Assembly: GCA_035493835.1 (NCBI GenBank)
Contig: DATJHO010000092.1
Span: 1-59,402 of the forward strand
Source of the DNA: DASZTU01 sp035493835
GTDB lineage: Bacteria; Pseudomonadota; Alphaproteobacteria; Rhizobiales; Devosiaceae
Length of the DNA stretch: 59,402 bases
Direction of reading: 5' to 3'
Positions 25,281 through 33,964 of the stretch are shown here, piece after piece. Numbering within the stretch: the first letter of the stretch is position 1; each line of letters opens with the position of its first letter. Below the pieces are notes generated by a model. The model searched no databases and was not told where the DNA came from. It worked only from the letters and a program-made list of their open reading frames with translations. Position numbers and translations under genes: made by a program.

Positions 25281-26972
25281 TCAGGCCGCCGCGAATTCGT
25301 AGCGGTTGCGGCCCAGTTCCTTGGCCCGGTAAAGGGCCGCGTCGGCATCGCGCTGCAGCGGCTTGGATGGGGCGCCGCCGGATTCGTAGGCAATGCCGAT
25401 GCTGGCGCCCACATGCATCGGGTGCCCCTCATAGAACACGTCCTCGCGCAACTGTTCGATGATGCGCTCGGCCATGGCGCTGAGATCACCGATATTGCCT
25501 TCGAACCAGCACAGCATGACGAATTCGTCGCCGCCCACCCGCGCCACGAAATCACCCTCTCGGACATTGTCCCGAAGCACGTCGGCCACATGTTGAAGCA
25601 TCGCATCGCCGGCAGCATGCCCAAGCGTGTCGTTGATCGCCTTGAACCAGTCGAGATCGATATGCATGAGCGCAAGGCTCGCCTGGTGCTTGCCGGCCTC
25701 TGCCCGGCGCTCCACCATTACCCTGTTCAGATAGCGCCGGTTGGGAAGATTGGTCAGCTCGTCGTGGAGGGCCGCATGGCGCAGTCGCGCCTGCGCCTGC
25801 TTGAGTTCGGCGTAACGCTGCTCGGCGAGGGCCTTGGCCTTCTGCAATTCCTGGTTGAGGCGAACATCGGCGGTCACGTCCCAATCGACGCCGATCATCT
25901 TGCGGCCGCCCCCCACGCCGTCAAATATTTCCGCGCCTGCCCGCATGTGGCGCACCTGTCCGTCAGGCAAGAGGATGCGGAAGTCGGACGCATATTTCTT
26001 CCTCCCTTCCGCCGCCGCCTGGAAATCGCCAAGGGCCACTTCCCGATCGTCCGGATGGAGCATATGCACCCAGATATCGGCCATTTCGATTCCGGGGCGC
26101 AGGCCGTACATCTCATACATCCGGTCGTCCCAAGCCCATGCGCCGGTTTCGAGATCCACCTCCCAAACGCCCACCCCCGAGGCCTTGAGGGCCATCTCCA
26201 GCCCGTGGGATACGCGCTGGAATTCGGCTTCGGCGATCTTGCGGTCCGTCACGTCGGTGTCGGTGCCGATGATGCGGGTGGCGCGGCCATGTTCGTCCCA
26301 GGCGATGTTCTGGCCGCGGCTCTGCACCCAGATGAAATGCCCTTGGCGGTGGCGTTCGCGATATTCAAGTTCGCGATACCCCTGCCGTTCGGTGCGATAA
26401 CGCAGCGTAACCTCGCGGACATGGTCGCGGTCGTCCGGGTGCATGCGCGCCTCCCACCCTTCGAGCGAAATGTCGATCGGCTCGTCGGCGGGTATGCCGC
26501 GCATCGACCGCCAGCTCGGCGAGAAGAACACCTGGTTGGCCGGGATATTGACCTCCCAAACCCCCTGGTTCGCCGCTTCGAGAGCGAAATTCATCCGCTT
26601 CTCGTTGAGCAGCAGCGCCGCCTCCGTCTGCTTCTGCCGATCGATATCGATCAGCTGGATCAATATCTCCTGATTGCCGTCGGCCAACGGCGCCATGATG
26701 GCGCGAACCCACACGAAGCTGCCGTCCTTGCGGCGCAATCGGCGCTCATCGCCCTCGGCCTCGCCGCCGGACACGGCGCCATCGAGAAAGAGGCCATCGA
26801 TTGGCACACCGGCCAGCTCAGGGGGCAAGTAACCGGACATCGTCCAAAAGGCTGTGTTGGCGCAATGAAGGCGCCCCGCCATATCGGCCACCACGGTGGC
26901 CACTTTGCTGCTGCTGATGAATAGCTCTAGCGAAAGATCTTTCCGTTCGACCGTTCCGGGCATTTCATGCAC
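25281..26972 (-). CDS. PAS-PAS-PAS-GGDEF diguanylate cyclase
   Basis: A 563-residue signalling protein with no membrane segment. Three PAS domains (about residues 15-120, 125-255, 265-385; PAC-like motifs such as WVRAIMAPLADG, RHRQGHFIWVQSRGQ and MRAGAEIFDG) precede a GGDEF domain (about 400-563). The active loop VGGDEF is intact and RxxD (REGD), the inhibitory c-di-GMP site, lies five residues before it, so it should make c-di-GMP from two GTP under product inhibition. No EAL domain. GTG at 26972 is preceded by GAGG; an ATG three codons in is the alternative. Confidence 0.92.
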   Translation of the reverse strand: MHEMPGTVERKDLSLELFISSSKVATVVADMAGRLHCANTAFWTMSGYLPPELAGVPIDGLFLDGAVSGGEAEGDERRLRRKDGSFVWVRAIMAPLADGNQEILIQLIDIDRQKQTEAALLLNEKRMNFALEAANQGVWEVNIPANQVFFSPSWRSMRGIPADEPIDISLEGWEARMHPDDRDHVREVTLRYRTERQGYRELEYRERHRQGHFIWVQSRGQNIAWDEHGRATRIIGTDTDVTDRKIAEAEFQRVSHGLEMALKASGVGVWEVDLETGAWAWDDRMYEMYGLRPGIEMADIWVHMLHPDDREVALGDFQAAAEGRKKYASDFRILLPDGQVRHMRAGAEIFDGVGGGRKMIGVDWDVTADVRLNQELQKAKALAEQRYAELKQAQARLRHAALHDELTNLPNRRYLNRVMVERRAEAGKHQASLALMHIDLDWFKAINDTLGHAAGDAMLQHVADVLRDNVREGDFVARVGGDEFVMLCWFEGNIGDLSAMAERIIEQLREDVFYEGHPMHVGASIGIAYESGGAPSKPLQRDADAALYRAKELGRNRYEFAAA

Positions 26973-27165
26973 TGCTCAGCCTCGCCTCGCCAGACACACT
27001 ATCGGCTCCAGCTTAATTTTCACTCCGAAATGATTGTTTGCTATTTAACGGCCGGAGAACAGTCCAACTACAAAGTTAATTTTCTTAGTGCCAGGACAAT
27101 GCAAACCTTTTCTTGGCCATCTGGCAATCGCGCCCGTATGGATAGGGAGAACAACTTATACTTGC

Positions 27166-27822
27166 TTAGCCGAAGCTCAACCTGGAGATCTGGTTTCCGT
27201 TCAAGCCGAAATTTGCCGGGTCTAACCAGGCTTCGAACCCGGCCTTGCGGCTCGGCCATTCGGAATCGAGCATCGAGTACCAGGCGGTGTCCCGGTTTTC
27301 GCCTTTCACGATCATGTGCTGGCGAAAGATGCCCTCGAAGGTAAAGCCAAAGCGCAGGGCGGCGCGCTTGGATGGCTCGTTGAGGTTGTTGCACTTCCAT
27401 TCGAAGCGGCGGTTGCCGAGTGTTTCGAACGCATAGCGGGCGTGGAGGTAGAGGGCTTCGGTCGCGAGCCGGGTTCTTGCCATGCGCGGGCCCCAGAAGA
27501 CGCCGCCGACTTCGATGACGCCGTCCTTGGGGACGATCCGCATCAGCGATTGCCGCCCTTCGGCGCGGCCCGTCGCCCGATCGACGACGGCGTAATAGAC
27601 CGGATCCCCGAGCGGCACCTGCCTTTCGATCCATGCGGCCAGCTCTGCCCGGCCGGCAGGCGGCTGATCGAACAGATAGCGGTACCGCGCTGGGCCGTCG
27701 GCCTCGGTCGAGGCAGCATAAAGGCCGTCGAGGTGCTCGGGGCCGATCGGTTCGAGCCGGACATAGCGGCCCTCGAGGACGAGGCGCTCGGGACGCCCTG
27801 AGGCGGAGCGGGGTGCAGTCAA
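27166..27822 (-). CDS. GNAT family N-acetyltransferase
   Basis: A 218-residue RimJ/RimL-like acetyltransferase. Visible are the opening LEGRYVRLEPIGPEHLDGL, the strand IEVGGVFWGPRMARTRLATEA (acetyl-CoA pyrophosphate loop region), and NLNEPSKRAALRFGFTFEGIFRQHMIVKGENRDT, typical of the family's C-terminal half. Target (protein N-terminus or small amine) is unknown. It starts at TTG 27822, overlapping the stop of the upstream epimerase gene by four bases (TTGA), so the two are co-transcribed. Confidence 0.85.
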   Translation of the reverse strand: MTAPRSASGRPERLVLEGRYVRLEPIGPEHLDGLYAASTEADGPARYRYLFDQPPAGRAELAAWIERQVPLGDPVYYAVVDRATGRAEGRQSLMRIVPKDGVIEVGGVFWGPRMARTRLATEALYLHARYAFETLGNRRFEWKCNNLNEPSKRAALRFGFTFEGIFRQHMIVKGENRDTAWYSMLDSEWPSRKAGFEAWLDPANFGLNGNQISRLSFG

Positions 27823-28703
27823 AGTTCGGCTCCTGTTTCGGCTGCAAGGATGGCAGCGAGCCCCTCGCGGTAACTGGGATAGAGCAGTTCGATGCCCAGC
27901 GCCCGCTTGATGGCGGCGTTCGAGACGCGCTTGTTGTCGGCATAGAACGAGCGCGCCATCGGCGTCATCTCGGCCAACTCGAAAGGAATTTCGAGCGGCG
28001 GCTCGATGCCGAGCAGACCTGCGGCATGAGCGACCACATCCTGGGGCGGGGCCGGCTCATCGTCGGCGAGATTGAAGGTGCCGCCGAGCCCTTTTAGCGC
28101 TGCAAGGGCGGTGATGCGGCCGATGTCCTCGACATGGATGCGGTTGAACACCTGTCCAGGCTTGACGATGCGCCGCGCCGTGCCGTCGCGCAGCTTGTCG
28201 AAGGTGGAGCGGCCGGGCCCGTAGATGCCGGCGAGCCTGAGGATCAAAAGCGGCACGCCGCGCCTGTGGGCAAGATCGCGCCATTGCTGTTCGATGACGA
28301 CCCGGTGTTGGCTGCGCGGGTTTACCGGCCGGGTGGGCGCGCTTTCGTCGATGAGCATGCCGGCAAAATCGCCATAGACCCCGACGGTGGAAAAATAGCA
28401 GAGCCACTCAAGGTTAGGTGCCGCGGCGAGGCTATCGGCATAGTGGCCGAGGACGGGATCGGCCCCCTCGCCTGGCGGGATCGAGACCACGACATGAGTG
28501 GCCTTGCCGAGATCTTCGGCAAGCGCCGCCCCGAGGGAGTGCCCATCGAAAACATGCATGCTGAAGGGGGTTTTGGCGAAAAGCCGCGCCTGCTCACTCG
28601 TGCGGACGGTGCCGGCAATGGGCATGTCGGCCTCGCCGAGACCGTGCAGCGCCCGCGCCGCGGCCTGTGACGAAAACCCCATGCCGAAGAAGAAGACGTT
28701 CAT
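27819..28703 (-). CDS. NAD(P)-binding epimerase/dehydratase-like protein (atypical SDR, YeeZ-like)
   Basis: A 294-residue Rossmann protein. MNVFFFGMGFSSQAAARAL gives the dinucleotide-binding loop (GxGxxS/A variant), WLCYFSTVGVYGDFAG the SDR-like active strand with Tyr in VYG, and LILRLAGIYGPGRS the extended-SDR signature. The Tyr-x3-Lys pair is not classic, which places it among atypical SDRs such as YeeZ whose reaction is unknown. The frame continues to 29075 but that part consists of repeats, so the start at 28703 is preferred. Confidence 0.8.
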   Translation of the reverse strand: MNVFFFGMGFSSQAAARALHGLGEADMPIAGTVRTSEQARLFAKTPFSMHVFDGHSLGAALAEDLGKATHVVVSIPPGEGADPVLGHYADSLAAAPNLEWLCYFSTVGVYGDFAGMLIDESAPTRPVNPRSQHRVVIEQQWRDLAHRRGVPLLILRLAGIYGPGRSTFDKLRDGTARRIVKPGQVFNRIHVEDIGRITALAALKGLGGTFNLADDEPAPPQDVVAHAAGLLGIEPPLEIPFELAEMTPMARSFYADNKRVSNAAIKRALGIELLYPSYREGLAAILAAETGAEL

Positions 28704-28727
28704 GACCGCCCGGCCCTTATGGTTCGA

Positions 28728-28945
28728 CAAATTCACCATGAGGGCACATAGGAGGCAAGAACAAGAGTGTCGGGCGTCCGGCCTGCCCTCATGGTTCGAC
28801 AGCGGAGGGAAGGACCTCGTCCTTCGACAAGCTAAGGATGAGGTCCTTCGTGAGGCCCGCATTTTTCGCACAGAGGATTTTTTCAGGATGAAATTTTCGG
28901 CCTCGCGTGAGCCCTCACGGTGAGCCTGTCGAACCACGAGGGCCG
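28728..28945. repeat. Cluster of family C repeats
   Basis: Three related pieces: GGTTCGACAAATTCACCATGAGGG, CCTCGTCCTTCGACAAGCTAAGGATGAGG (28816-28844) and CCTCACGGTGAGCCTGTCGAACCACGAGG. They occupy most of the 350-base gap between the epimerase and cobD; nothing else is recognised there. Confidence 0.75.
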
Positions 28946-29053
28946 GGCAGAGCACCCGAACGTATTGTTCTTCCTCACAGGCACCACGCGGCCCCCGTTC
29001 CCCACCGCTGCGAAATTGGCTAAGAGCCGCTGAAGACAACTCGGAGCAAAATC

Positions 29054-30013
29054 CTGCACGCCTTTGCCGCAACACTTGCCCTGATCATCGAACGGCTGGT
29101 CGGCTATCCAAAACCGCTGCTCGGGGCCATCCGGCATCCGGTAATCTGGATGGGCCGGTTGATCGACTGGCTGGACAAGGACCTCAATCGCCCGGGCCCG
29201 CCTGGCCTTTGGCGCAAGCTGGCGGGCGTTCTCGGCCTTGCAATCCTCATGCTCGCAACGCTGCTCCCCACCGCGGCGCTGAGCCTGCTGCTGCGGCACC
29301 TCCCAGGCGGTTGGATCATCGAGGCGGTGCTCGCAACCTCCCTGCTGGCCCAAAAGGAGCTCGGCCTTGCCGTGCGGTCCGTCGCTGACGCGCTCGATTT
29401 TTCGCTCGAGCATGGCCGCAAGGCGGTGAGCGGCATCGTCGGCCGCGATCCGGCGGCGCTGGACGAGGCCGGGGTGGCGCGCGCGGCCGTCGAGACGCTG
29501 GCCGAAAACGCTTCAGACGGGGTTGTTGCGCCGCTGTTCTGGCTGCTGGTCCTCGGGCTCCCGGGCATTGCGCTCTACAAGGCCATCAACACCGCCGACT
29601 CGATGATTGGCCACAAGACCGAGCGCTATATCGATTACGGCTGGGCCAGCGCCCGGCTCGACGATGTCGTCAACTGGGTCCCGGCGCGACTGACCGGGCT
29701 CCTCTTCGTCGTTGCTTCGTTTCTCGTCGCGGGGGCAAAGCCCAAGGAGGCGTGGGACGTGATGTTTGCCGATGCCGCCAAGCACGATTCGCCCAATGCC
29801 GGCTGGCCGGAAGCGGCCATGGCCGGGGCGCTCGGTTTTGCCCTGGGCGGCCCCCGTTCCTATGACGGCGAGCTCCACCAGCTGCCGCAAATGGGCCGGG
29901 GACGCGCTGCGCTCGGCGCTGCCGATATCCGCAAGGCGCTAGAACTTTACGGCATGATGCTGAATTTTGCGCTCGGCATCTGCGCCGCGATCGCCATCAT
30001 TGTGATGCGCTAG
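29054..30013 (+). CDS. cobD: Adenosylcobinamide-phosphate synthase CobD/CbiB (apparent non-ATG start)
   Basis: A protein of about 319 residues with several membrane helices, catalysing amide coupling of adenosylcobyric acid with the aminopropanol arm in B12 synthesis. Hallmarks are LVGYPKPLLGAIRHPVIWMGR, LVETLAENASDGVVAPLFW-type core (VETLAENASDGVVAP), IGHKTERYIDYGWASARLDD and PNAGWPEAAMAGALG. The first ATG (29150) would delete the conserved N-terminal block, yet no ATG, GTG or TTG exists between the stop at 29021 and 29150; CTG at 29054 with GGAG seven bases upstream (29043-29046), or ATC at 29051, is the likeliest start. No other B12 gene is nearby. Confidence 0.85.
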   Translation: MHAFAATLALIIERLVGYPKPLLGAIRHPVIWMGRLIDWLDKDLNRPGPPGLWRKLAGVLGLAILMLATLLPTAALSLLLRHLPGGWIIEAVLATSLLAQKELGLAVRSVADALDFSLEHGRKAVSGIVGRDPAALDEAGVARAAVETLAENASDGVVAPLFWLLVLGLPGIALYKAINTADSMIGHKTERYIDYGWASARLDDVVNWVPARLTGLLFVVASFLVAGAKPKEAWDVMFADAAKHDSPNAGWPEAAMAGALGFALGGPRSYDGELHQLPQMGRGRAALGAADIRKALELYGMMLNFALGICAAIAIIVMR

Positions 30014-31127
30014 GGCTGAATTCGGCGCGGTAGACGCGGAGCGCGGCCGCATCGAAGGCCACGAGAACCGGGTCACCGGGTTGGAAATCGGGGAGTGCAC
30101 TCTCACCCCGGCGCATCACCGCCTCGAATTCGTGGCCGCCCGCGGTGGTCGCGCGCAGGCGCAGCGATGGGCCGACGGCAACGAGGTCGGAGAGATAGGC
30201 GGGGATGCGGTTGACCCGGCCGCCCGCCTCGAAATCGGCCGCAACCGTCTCGATCCGCGTCGCCTCGGGGCGCACCACCGCCACGGCCTGTTCGCCGCCG
30301 CGGAGGTCGGGCGAAACATGCTCGGTCGCCAGCATGCCGAACTCGGTCGCGATCGAGGAGCGTGCCCCCGGGCCGCCCACGACGGCGCTGAAGCTGTTGG
30401 CGCTGCCGATGAACAAGGCGACCCAGGCGTTTGCCGGCTTGTCGTAGATGGTCGCGGGATCGCCGATCTGCTCGATGCGCCCGTCGCGCATCACCGCCAG
30501 CCGGTCGGCCATGCCAAAAGCCTCGTCCTGGTCATGGGTCACGTAGATGAAGGTGGCGCCCAGCGCGTTCTGCACCCGGCGCAGTTCGCGCTGCATTTCC
30601 TCACGCAGCTTGCGGTCGAGTGCCCCGAGCGGCTCGTCGAGCAGCAACACATCGGGGGCATTGGCGAGGGCCCGCGCCAGCGCCACCCGCTGCTGCATGC
30701 CGCCCGAAAGTTCGCTGGGTTTCCGCTTGCCGGCCTCTGGCAGCCGCACCAGATCGAGCAGTTGCTGCGCCTGCTCCAGCCGCACCGCTTTCGATACGCC
30801 GCGCATGCGCGGCCCGAAGGCGATGTTGTCGATGACCGTGAGGTGCGGGAACAGCGCATAGCTCTGGAACACCGTGTTGACGGGCCGCTTCTCCGCCGGC
30901 AGGCCGGTTACGTCCTTGCCGGCGATCAGTACGCGCCCGGCATCCGGCGCCTCGAAACCGCCAATGAGGCGCATGGTCGTGGTCTTGCCGCTGCCGCTGG
31001 GGCCGACGATGGCAAGGAACTCGCCCGGCGCCACGTCGAGCGACACATCGGCAACCGCCGACCGTCCGTCATAGGATTTTGAGACCTGCTGCAGGGAAAC
31101 GGCGGCGCTAAATTCTGCTTGCGGCAT
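29997..31127 (-). CDS. ABC transporter ATP-binding protein with TOBE domain (PotA/MalK-like)
   Basis: A 376-residue ATPase of the spermidine/putrescine, iron or sugar uptake type. Walker A GPSGSGKTT, Q-loop VFQSYALFPHLTV, signature LSGGMQQRVALARAL, Walker B LLLDEPLGALD and H-loop VTHDQDEA are all intact; residues 290-370 form a TOBE_2 domain. No permease or binding protein accompanies it, so it must serve components encoded elsewhere. Its 3' end overlaps the 3' end of cobD by 17 bases on the other strand. Confidence 0.88.
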   Translation of the reverse strand: MPQAEFSAAVSLQQVSKSYDGRSAVADVSLDVAPGEFLAIVGPSGSGKTTTMRLIGGFEAPDAGRVLIAGKDVTGLPAEKRPVNTVFQSYALFPHLTVIDNIAFGPRMRGVSKAVRLEQAQQLLDLVRLPEAGKRKPSELSGGMQQRVALARALANAPDVLLLDEPLGALDRKLREEMQRELRRVQNALGATFIYVTHDQDEAFGMADRLAVMRDGRIEQIGDPATIYDKPANAWVALFIGSANSFSAVVGGPGARSSIATEFGMLATEHVSPDLRGGEQAVAVVRPEATRIETVAADFEAGGRVNRIPAYLSDLVAVGPSLRLRATTAGGHEFEAVMRRGESALPDFQPGDPVLVAFDAAALRVYRAEFSPSASQ

Positions 31128-31373
31128 TGGGACGGTCTTCTTGTTTTCGCGAGGCGATTATCGGCATCCGCGAACAAACCCCAATCGTAAAGCGGGGTGT
31201 CGCCAAGTCCAGTGGCATTGTGGGCCCCAGCAATTGGCGCGGCCCAAAAGTTTTTCGCCAGCCCTGTCGCCCCCCGCGTGACATGACCGATCACCCTGAG
31301 CTACGTTCCTCCGGACTGTCACGAGCTGTTGGAGGGCGGCGCGCGGCGGTTTTTTCGTGGGAGGAGAAAACTG

Positions 31374-32621
31374 ATGTCGAGCCCTGAGGCGCCGCGCCGG
31401 CGCTATGCGCTGGTCGGAACCGGCAATCGCGGCACAACCATGTGGGGAAAGAACCTGCTCGCCGGTTGGGCCGCCGAGGTGGATCTGGTCGCTCTTGCCG
31501 ATACCAACGAGATGCGTGCCGCCGAGGCGCGAAAGATCATCGGCACCAATGCGCCGATCTATACCGATTTCGGCCGCCTGCTGGATGAGCACAAGCCTGA
31601 GTTGGTGATCGTCTGCACCCCCGATTACACGCATGACGAGATCGTGGTGAAGGCGCTGGAGGCGGGCGCCGACGTGATCTCGGAAAAGCCGATGGCGACG
31701 ACGCCGGAAAAGATCCGGCGCATCATCGAGGCCGAAAAGCGCACCGGCCGGCGCGTCGATGTCTCCTTCAACTACCGCTTCGCCCCGACGGCGGCGAAAT
31801 TGAAGTCGCTGCTGATGGAAGGGGCCATCGGCACCGTCACCTCGGTTGATTTCCACTGGTATCTCGATACCAGCCATGGCGCCGATTATTTCCGCCGCTG
31901 GCACGCCTACCGGGCCAATTCCGGCAGCCTTTTCGTCCACAAGGCGACGCACCATTTCGACCTTTTGAACTGGTATCTCGACAGCGAGCCCGAGACCGTT
32001 TCCGCCTTCGGCCAATTGCGCAATTACGGCAAGGCTGGCCCCTTCCGCTCCACCCGCTGCAAGGGGTGCGAATATGCGGAAAAATGCGATTTCTACATGG
32101 ACCTCGAGGCGGACGAGTTCCTCGATGCGCTCTATGAGGCGCCTTCGGAGGTGGACGGCTATTTCCGCGACGGCTGCGTCTATCGGGAGGATATCGACAT
32201 TCCGGACACGATGGTTGCCACCATCGAATACCGCAACAAGGCCGTGTGCTCCTATTCGGTCAACACCTTCATGCCGATCGAAGGCCACTCCATCGCCTTC
32301 AACGGTACCAAGGGGCGGCTCGAGCTCCGGCAATTCGAAAAGCAGCCCTGGGAAAGACCGGCCAGCGACGAGATCCTGCTGGTGCGCAATTTCGATGGTT
32401 TCGAGCGTATCACCGTGCCACATGCGCCGGGCGGCCACTATGGCGGCGACGATCTGATGCGCAACATGATCTTCAGGGGCGACAAGCCCGATACCCTCGG
32501 CCAGCGAGCGGGCTCGCGAGCCGGGGCCATGTCGGTGCTCTGCGGCGTTGCCGCCATGGAGAGCGTCTTGACCGGCCGCAAGATCGGCATTGAAGAACTC
32601 TATCCCGAAGCCTGGGAATGA
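31374..32621 (+). CDS. Gfo/Idh/MocA family oxidoreductase
   Basis: A 415-residue NAD(P)-dependent oxidoreductase. N-terminal Rossmann fold ALVGTGNRG (residues 12-20) and the catalytic EKP motif (VISEKPMATT); C-terminal alpha/beta substrate domain with HWYLDTSHGADYFRRWHAYR and HKATHHFDLLNWYL. Odd: an inserted cysteine cluster CKGCEYAEKC near residues 236-245 plus DGCVY, which could hold a metal. Substrate is presumably a sugar or cyclitol. Start at 31374 follows GGGAGGAG. A VOC gene follows 29 bases later. Confidence 0.88.
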   Translation: MSSPEAPRRRYALVGTGNRGTTMWGKNLLAGWAAEVDLVALADTNEMRAAEARKIIGTNAPIYTDFGRLLDEHKPELVIVCTPDYTHDEIVVKALEAGADVISEKPMATTPEKIRRIIEAEKRTGRRVDVSFNYRFAPTAAKLKSLLMEGAIGTVTSVDFHWYLDTSHGADYFRRWHAYRANSGSLFVHKATHHFDLLNWYLDSEPETVSAFGQLRNYGKAGPFRSTRCKGCEYAEKCDFYMDLEADEFLDALYEAPSEVDGYFRDGCVYREDIDIPDTMVATIEYRNKAVCSYSVNTFMPIEGHSIAFNGTKGRLELRQFEKQPWERPASDEILLVRNFDGFERITVPHAPGGHYGGDDLMRNMIFRGDKPDTLGQRAGSRAGAMSVLCGVAAMESVLTGRKIGIEELYPEAWE

Positions 32622-32650
32622 TTGCCGGGCTGCAAGCGAAGGAAAACGGC

Positions 32651-33028
32651 ATGATAATCGAGCATTTTGCCCTCAACGTCACCGACCCGGTGGCCATGGG
32701 CGCCTGGTATTGCGAGCACTTGGGCATGACGCTGGTGCGCGAAACCGGCGCCCCGACCTATACGCGGTTCATCGAGGACGCCTCGGGGCAGCAGGTCGAG
32801 CTCTACAACAATCCCGTCGATGCCTATTTCGACGGCGCCGCGGCCGGTCCCCGGACCTGGCACCTCGCCTTCCTCCCCGACGACATCGAAGCCACCCATG
32901 CCCGGCTGCTCGCCGCCGGCGCCAAGGCGGTCGATCCGATCACCACCACGCCGGTGGGCGATCGGCTCGTCTTCCTGCGCGATCCCTGGGGATTTACCAT
33001 CCAGCTGGTCGAGCGCGCCGACGGCTGA
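32651..33028 (+). CDS. VOC family (glyoxalase/dioxygenase-like) protein
   Basis: A 125-residue vicinal-oxygen-chelate fold protein with two beta-alpha-beta-beta-beta repeats. IIEHFALNVTDPVAMGAWY opens repeat one, VELYNNP supplies a Glu ligand, TWHLAFLPDDIEATHARL opens repeat two and FLRDPWGFTIQLVER closes it with a second Glu-position residue Gln. His/His metal ligands are at HFALN and WHLAF. Reaction unknown. AAGGA lies seven bases before ATG 32651; it follows the oxidoreductase gene and is probably co-transcribed with it. Confidence 0.85.
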   Translation: MIIEHFALNVTDPVAMGAWYCEHLGMTLVRETGAPTYTRFIEDASGQQVELYNNPVDAYFDGAAAGPRTWHLAFLPDDIEATHARLLAAGAKAVDPITTTPVGDRLVFLRDPWGFTIQLVERADG

Positions 33029-33085
33029 TTGCGGCATGGGCTCGGGGACAGCCGCCAAGCCAAGATCCAGCAGGGGCCGAACCGA

Positions 33086-33211
33086 GCCAGCCCCCCACCC
33101 CTGCCCCCTCCCCTCAAGAGGGAGGGAGACGATGGAACCCGGAGCGCCGTGCCGGAGCTTTCCCTCCCCGTTGAGGGGAGGGTGGCGGCAGCCGGGGTGG
33201 GGGGTGTTCAG
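33086..33211. repeat. Intergenic repeat family A-like (GCCCCCTCCC variant)
   Basis: CCCCCACCCCTGCCCCCTCCC ... TTTCCCTCCCCGTTGAGGGGAGGG ... GGGGTGGGGGG; inverted ends, located in the convergent gap between the VOC and isochorismatase-like genes. Confidence 0.7.
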
Positions 33212-33241
33212 GCTTCCGGTTGCCTGGGGCTCGTCCCCAGA

Positions 33242-33844
33242 TTACTCGTCTCTCGACGCCAGGCCCGCGGTGAGCGAGATTTCTGCGCTCTGCGCGATAA
33301 TGCCGATGCGCGGCAGGATGTGCTCGACAGCGGTGGCATGCAGGACGGCGCTCATGCTCGTCATCGCATCCTCGGCAAAGACGACCGAGTACCCATGCTC
33401 GTGCGCGCTTCGTGCCGTCGACTCAACCCCGAAATTCGTCGCCACGCCGCCAAGCACGATGGTCTTGATGCCGCGGCGGCGGAGTTGCAGATCGAGATCC
33501 GTGCCATAGAACGCGCCCCACTGCCGTTTCGCGATGCGCAGGTCGCCCGGCTGAGCCAGGCCATCAACCAGATCGGCCCAGCCCGGCGGCAGCCCGCCTT
33601 CGGGCAATGATATCGGCTGCTCGACGGTACCGGGCGGGAGGTCCTTGAGATCGACCGACCAGCCAACGTTGACGAGCACGACCGGGGCGCCGGCTTCCCG
33701 AAATTTTGCCGCCAGCGCCTTGCCGGCCTCGAGCACGTCGGCGGCCGAATGCGGTTCGAGGGGCCGGCCGAGAATGCCGTTCTGCAAATCGATGAGGACC
33801 AGGGCGGTGGTCGCGGCGTCGAACCGCGAGGTTGAATTGGCCAT
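33242..33844 (-). CDS. Isochorismatase-family hydrolase without catalytic cysteine (YecD-like)
   Basis: A 200-residue isochorismatase-like fold. Catalytic Asp is in TALVLIDLQNG and Lys in IAKRQWGAFYGTDL, but the position of the usual nucleophile cysteine is glycine (VATNFGVESTARSAHEHGY), as in E. coli YecD, so amidase-type chemistry is unlikely. The substrate is unknown. The ATG at 33844 follows AAAGGAA. It is head-to-head with a TetR regulator whose operator boxes lie between them, so it is a probable target. Confidence 0.88.
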   Translation of the reverse strand: MANSTSRFDAATTALVLIDLQNGILGRPLEPHSAADVLEAGKALAAKFREAGAPVVLVNVGWSVDLKDLPPGTVEQPISLPEGGLPPGWADLVDGLAQPGDLRIAKRQWGAFYGTDLDLQLRRRGIKTIVLGGVATNFGVESTARSAHEHGYSVVFAEDAMTSMSAVLHATAVEHILPRIGIIAQSAEISLTAGLASRDE

Positions 33845-33895
33845 AAAATATTCCTTTCATTGATCTGTCAGTCGCGTCGGCGCGGCCGCGAGGCC

Positions 33896-33924
33896 TTTAC
33901 AGGGCGCCTGCGGGTCTGAAATAT
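33896..33924 (+). promoter_or_regulatory. Predicted tetR promoter
   Basis: TTTACA (33896-33901) and AAATAT (33919-33924) with a 17-base spacer. The first TGAGG-N4-CCTCA box begins at the last base of the -10, so a bound repressor would block it. Confidence 0.55.
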
Positions 33925-33964
33925 GAGGGCAGCCTCACGAAATGGATTTATGAGGATGTCCTCA
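33924..33964. promoter_or_regulatory. Twin palindromic operator, TGAGG-N4-CCTCA
   Basis: Two perfect copies, 33924-33937 (spacer GCAG) and 33951-33964 (spacer ATGT), with centres 27 bases apart. They cover the transcription start region and the ATG of the TetR gene. The symmetry and position fit autorepression by the TetR protein, possibly with control of the divergent hydrolase. Confidence 0.65.

Noticed and set aside
31128..31373. Riboswitch or promoter architecture before the Gfo/Idh/MocA gene
   Set aside because: No convincing -35/-10 pair, dyad or conserved RNA fold could be identified in the 246 bases.
33242..33844. Nicotinamidase (PncA) assignment for the isochorismatase-like gene
   Set aside because: The nucleophile cysteine needed for amidase chemistry is glycine here.
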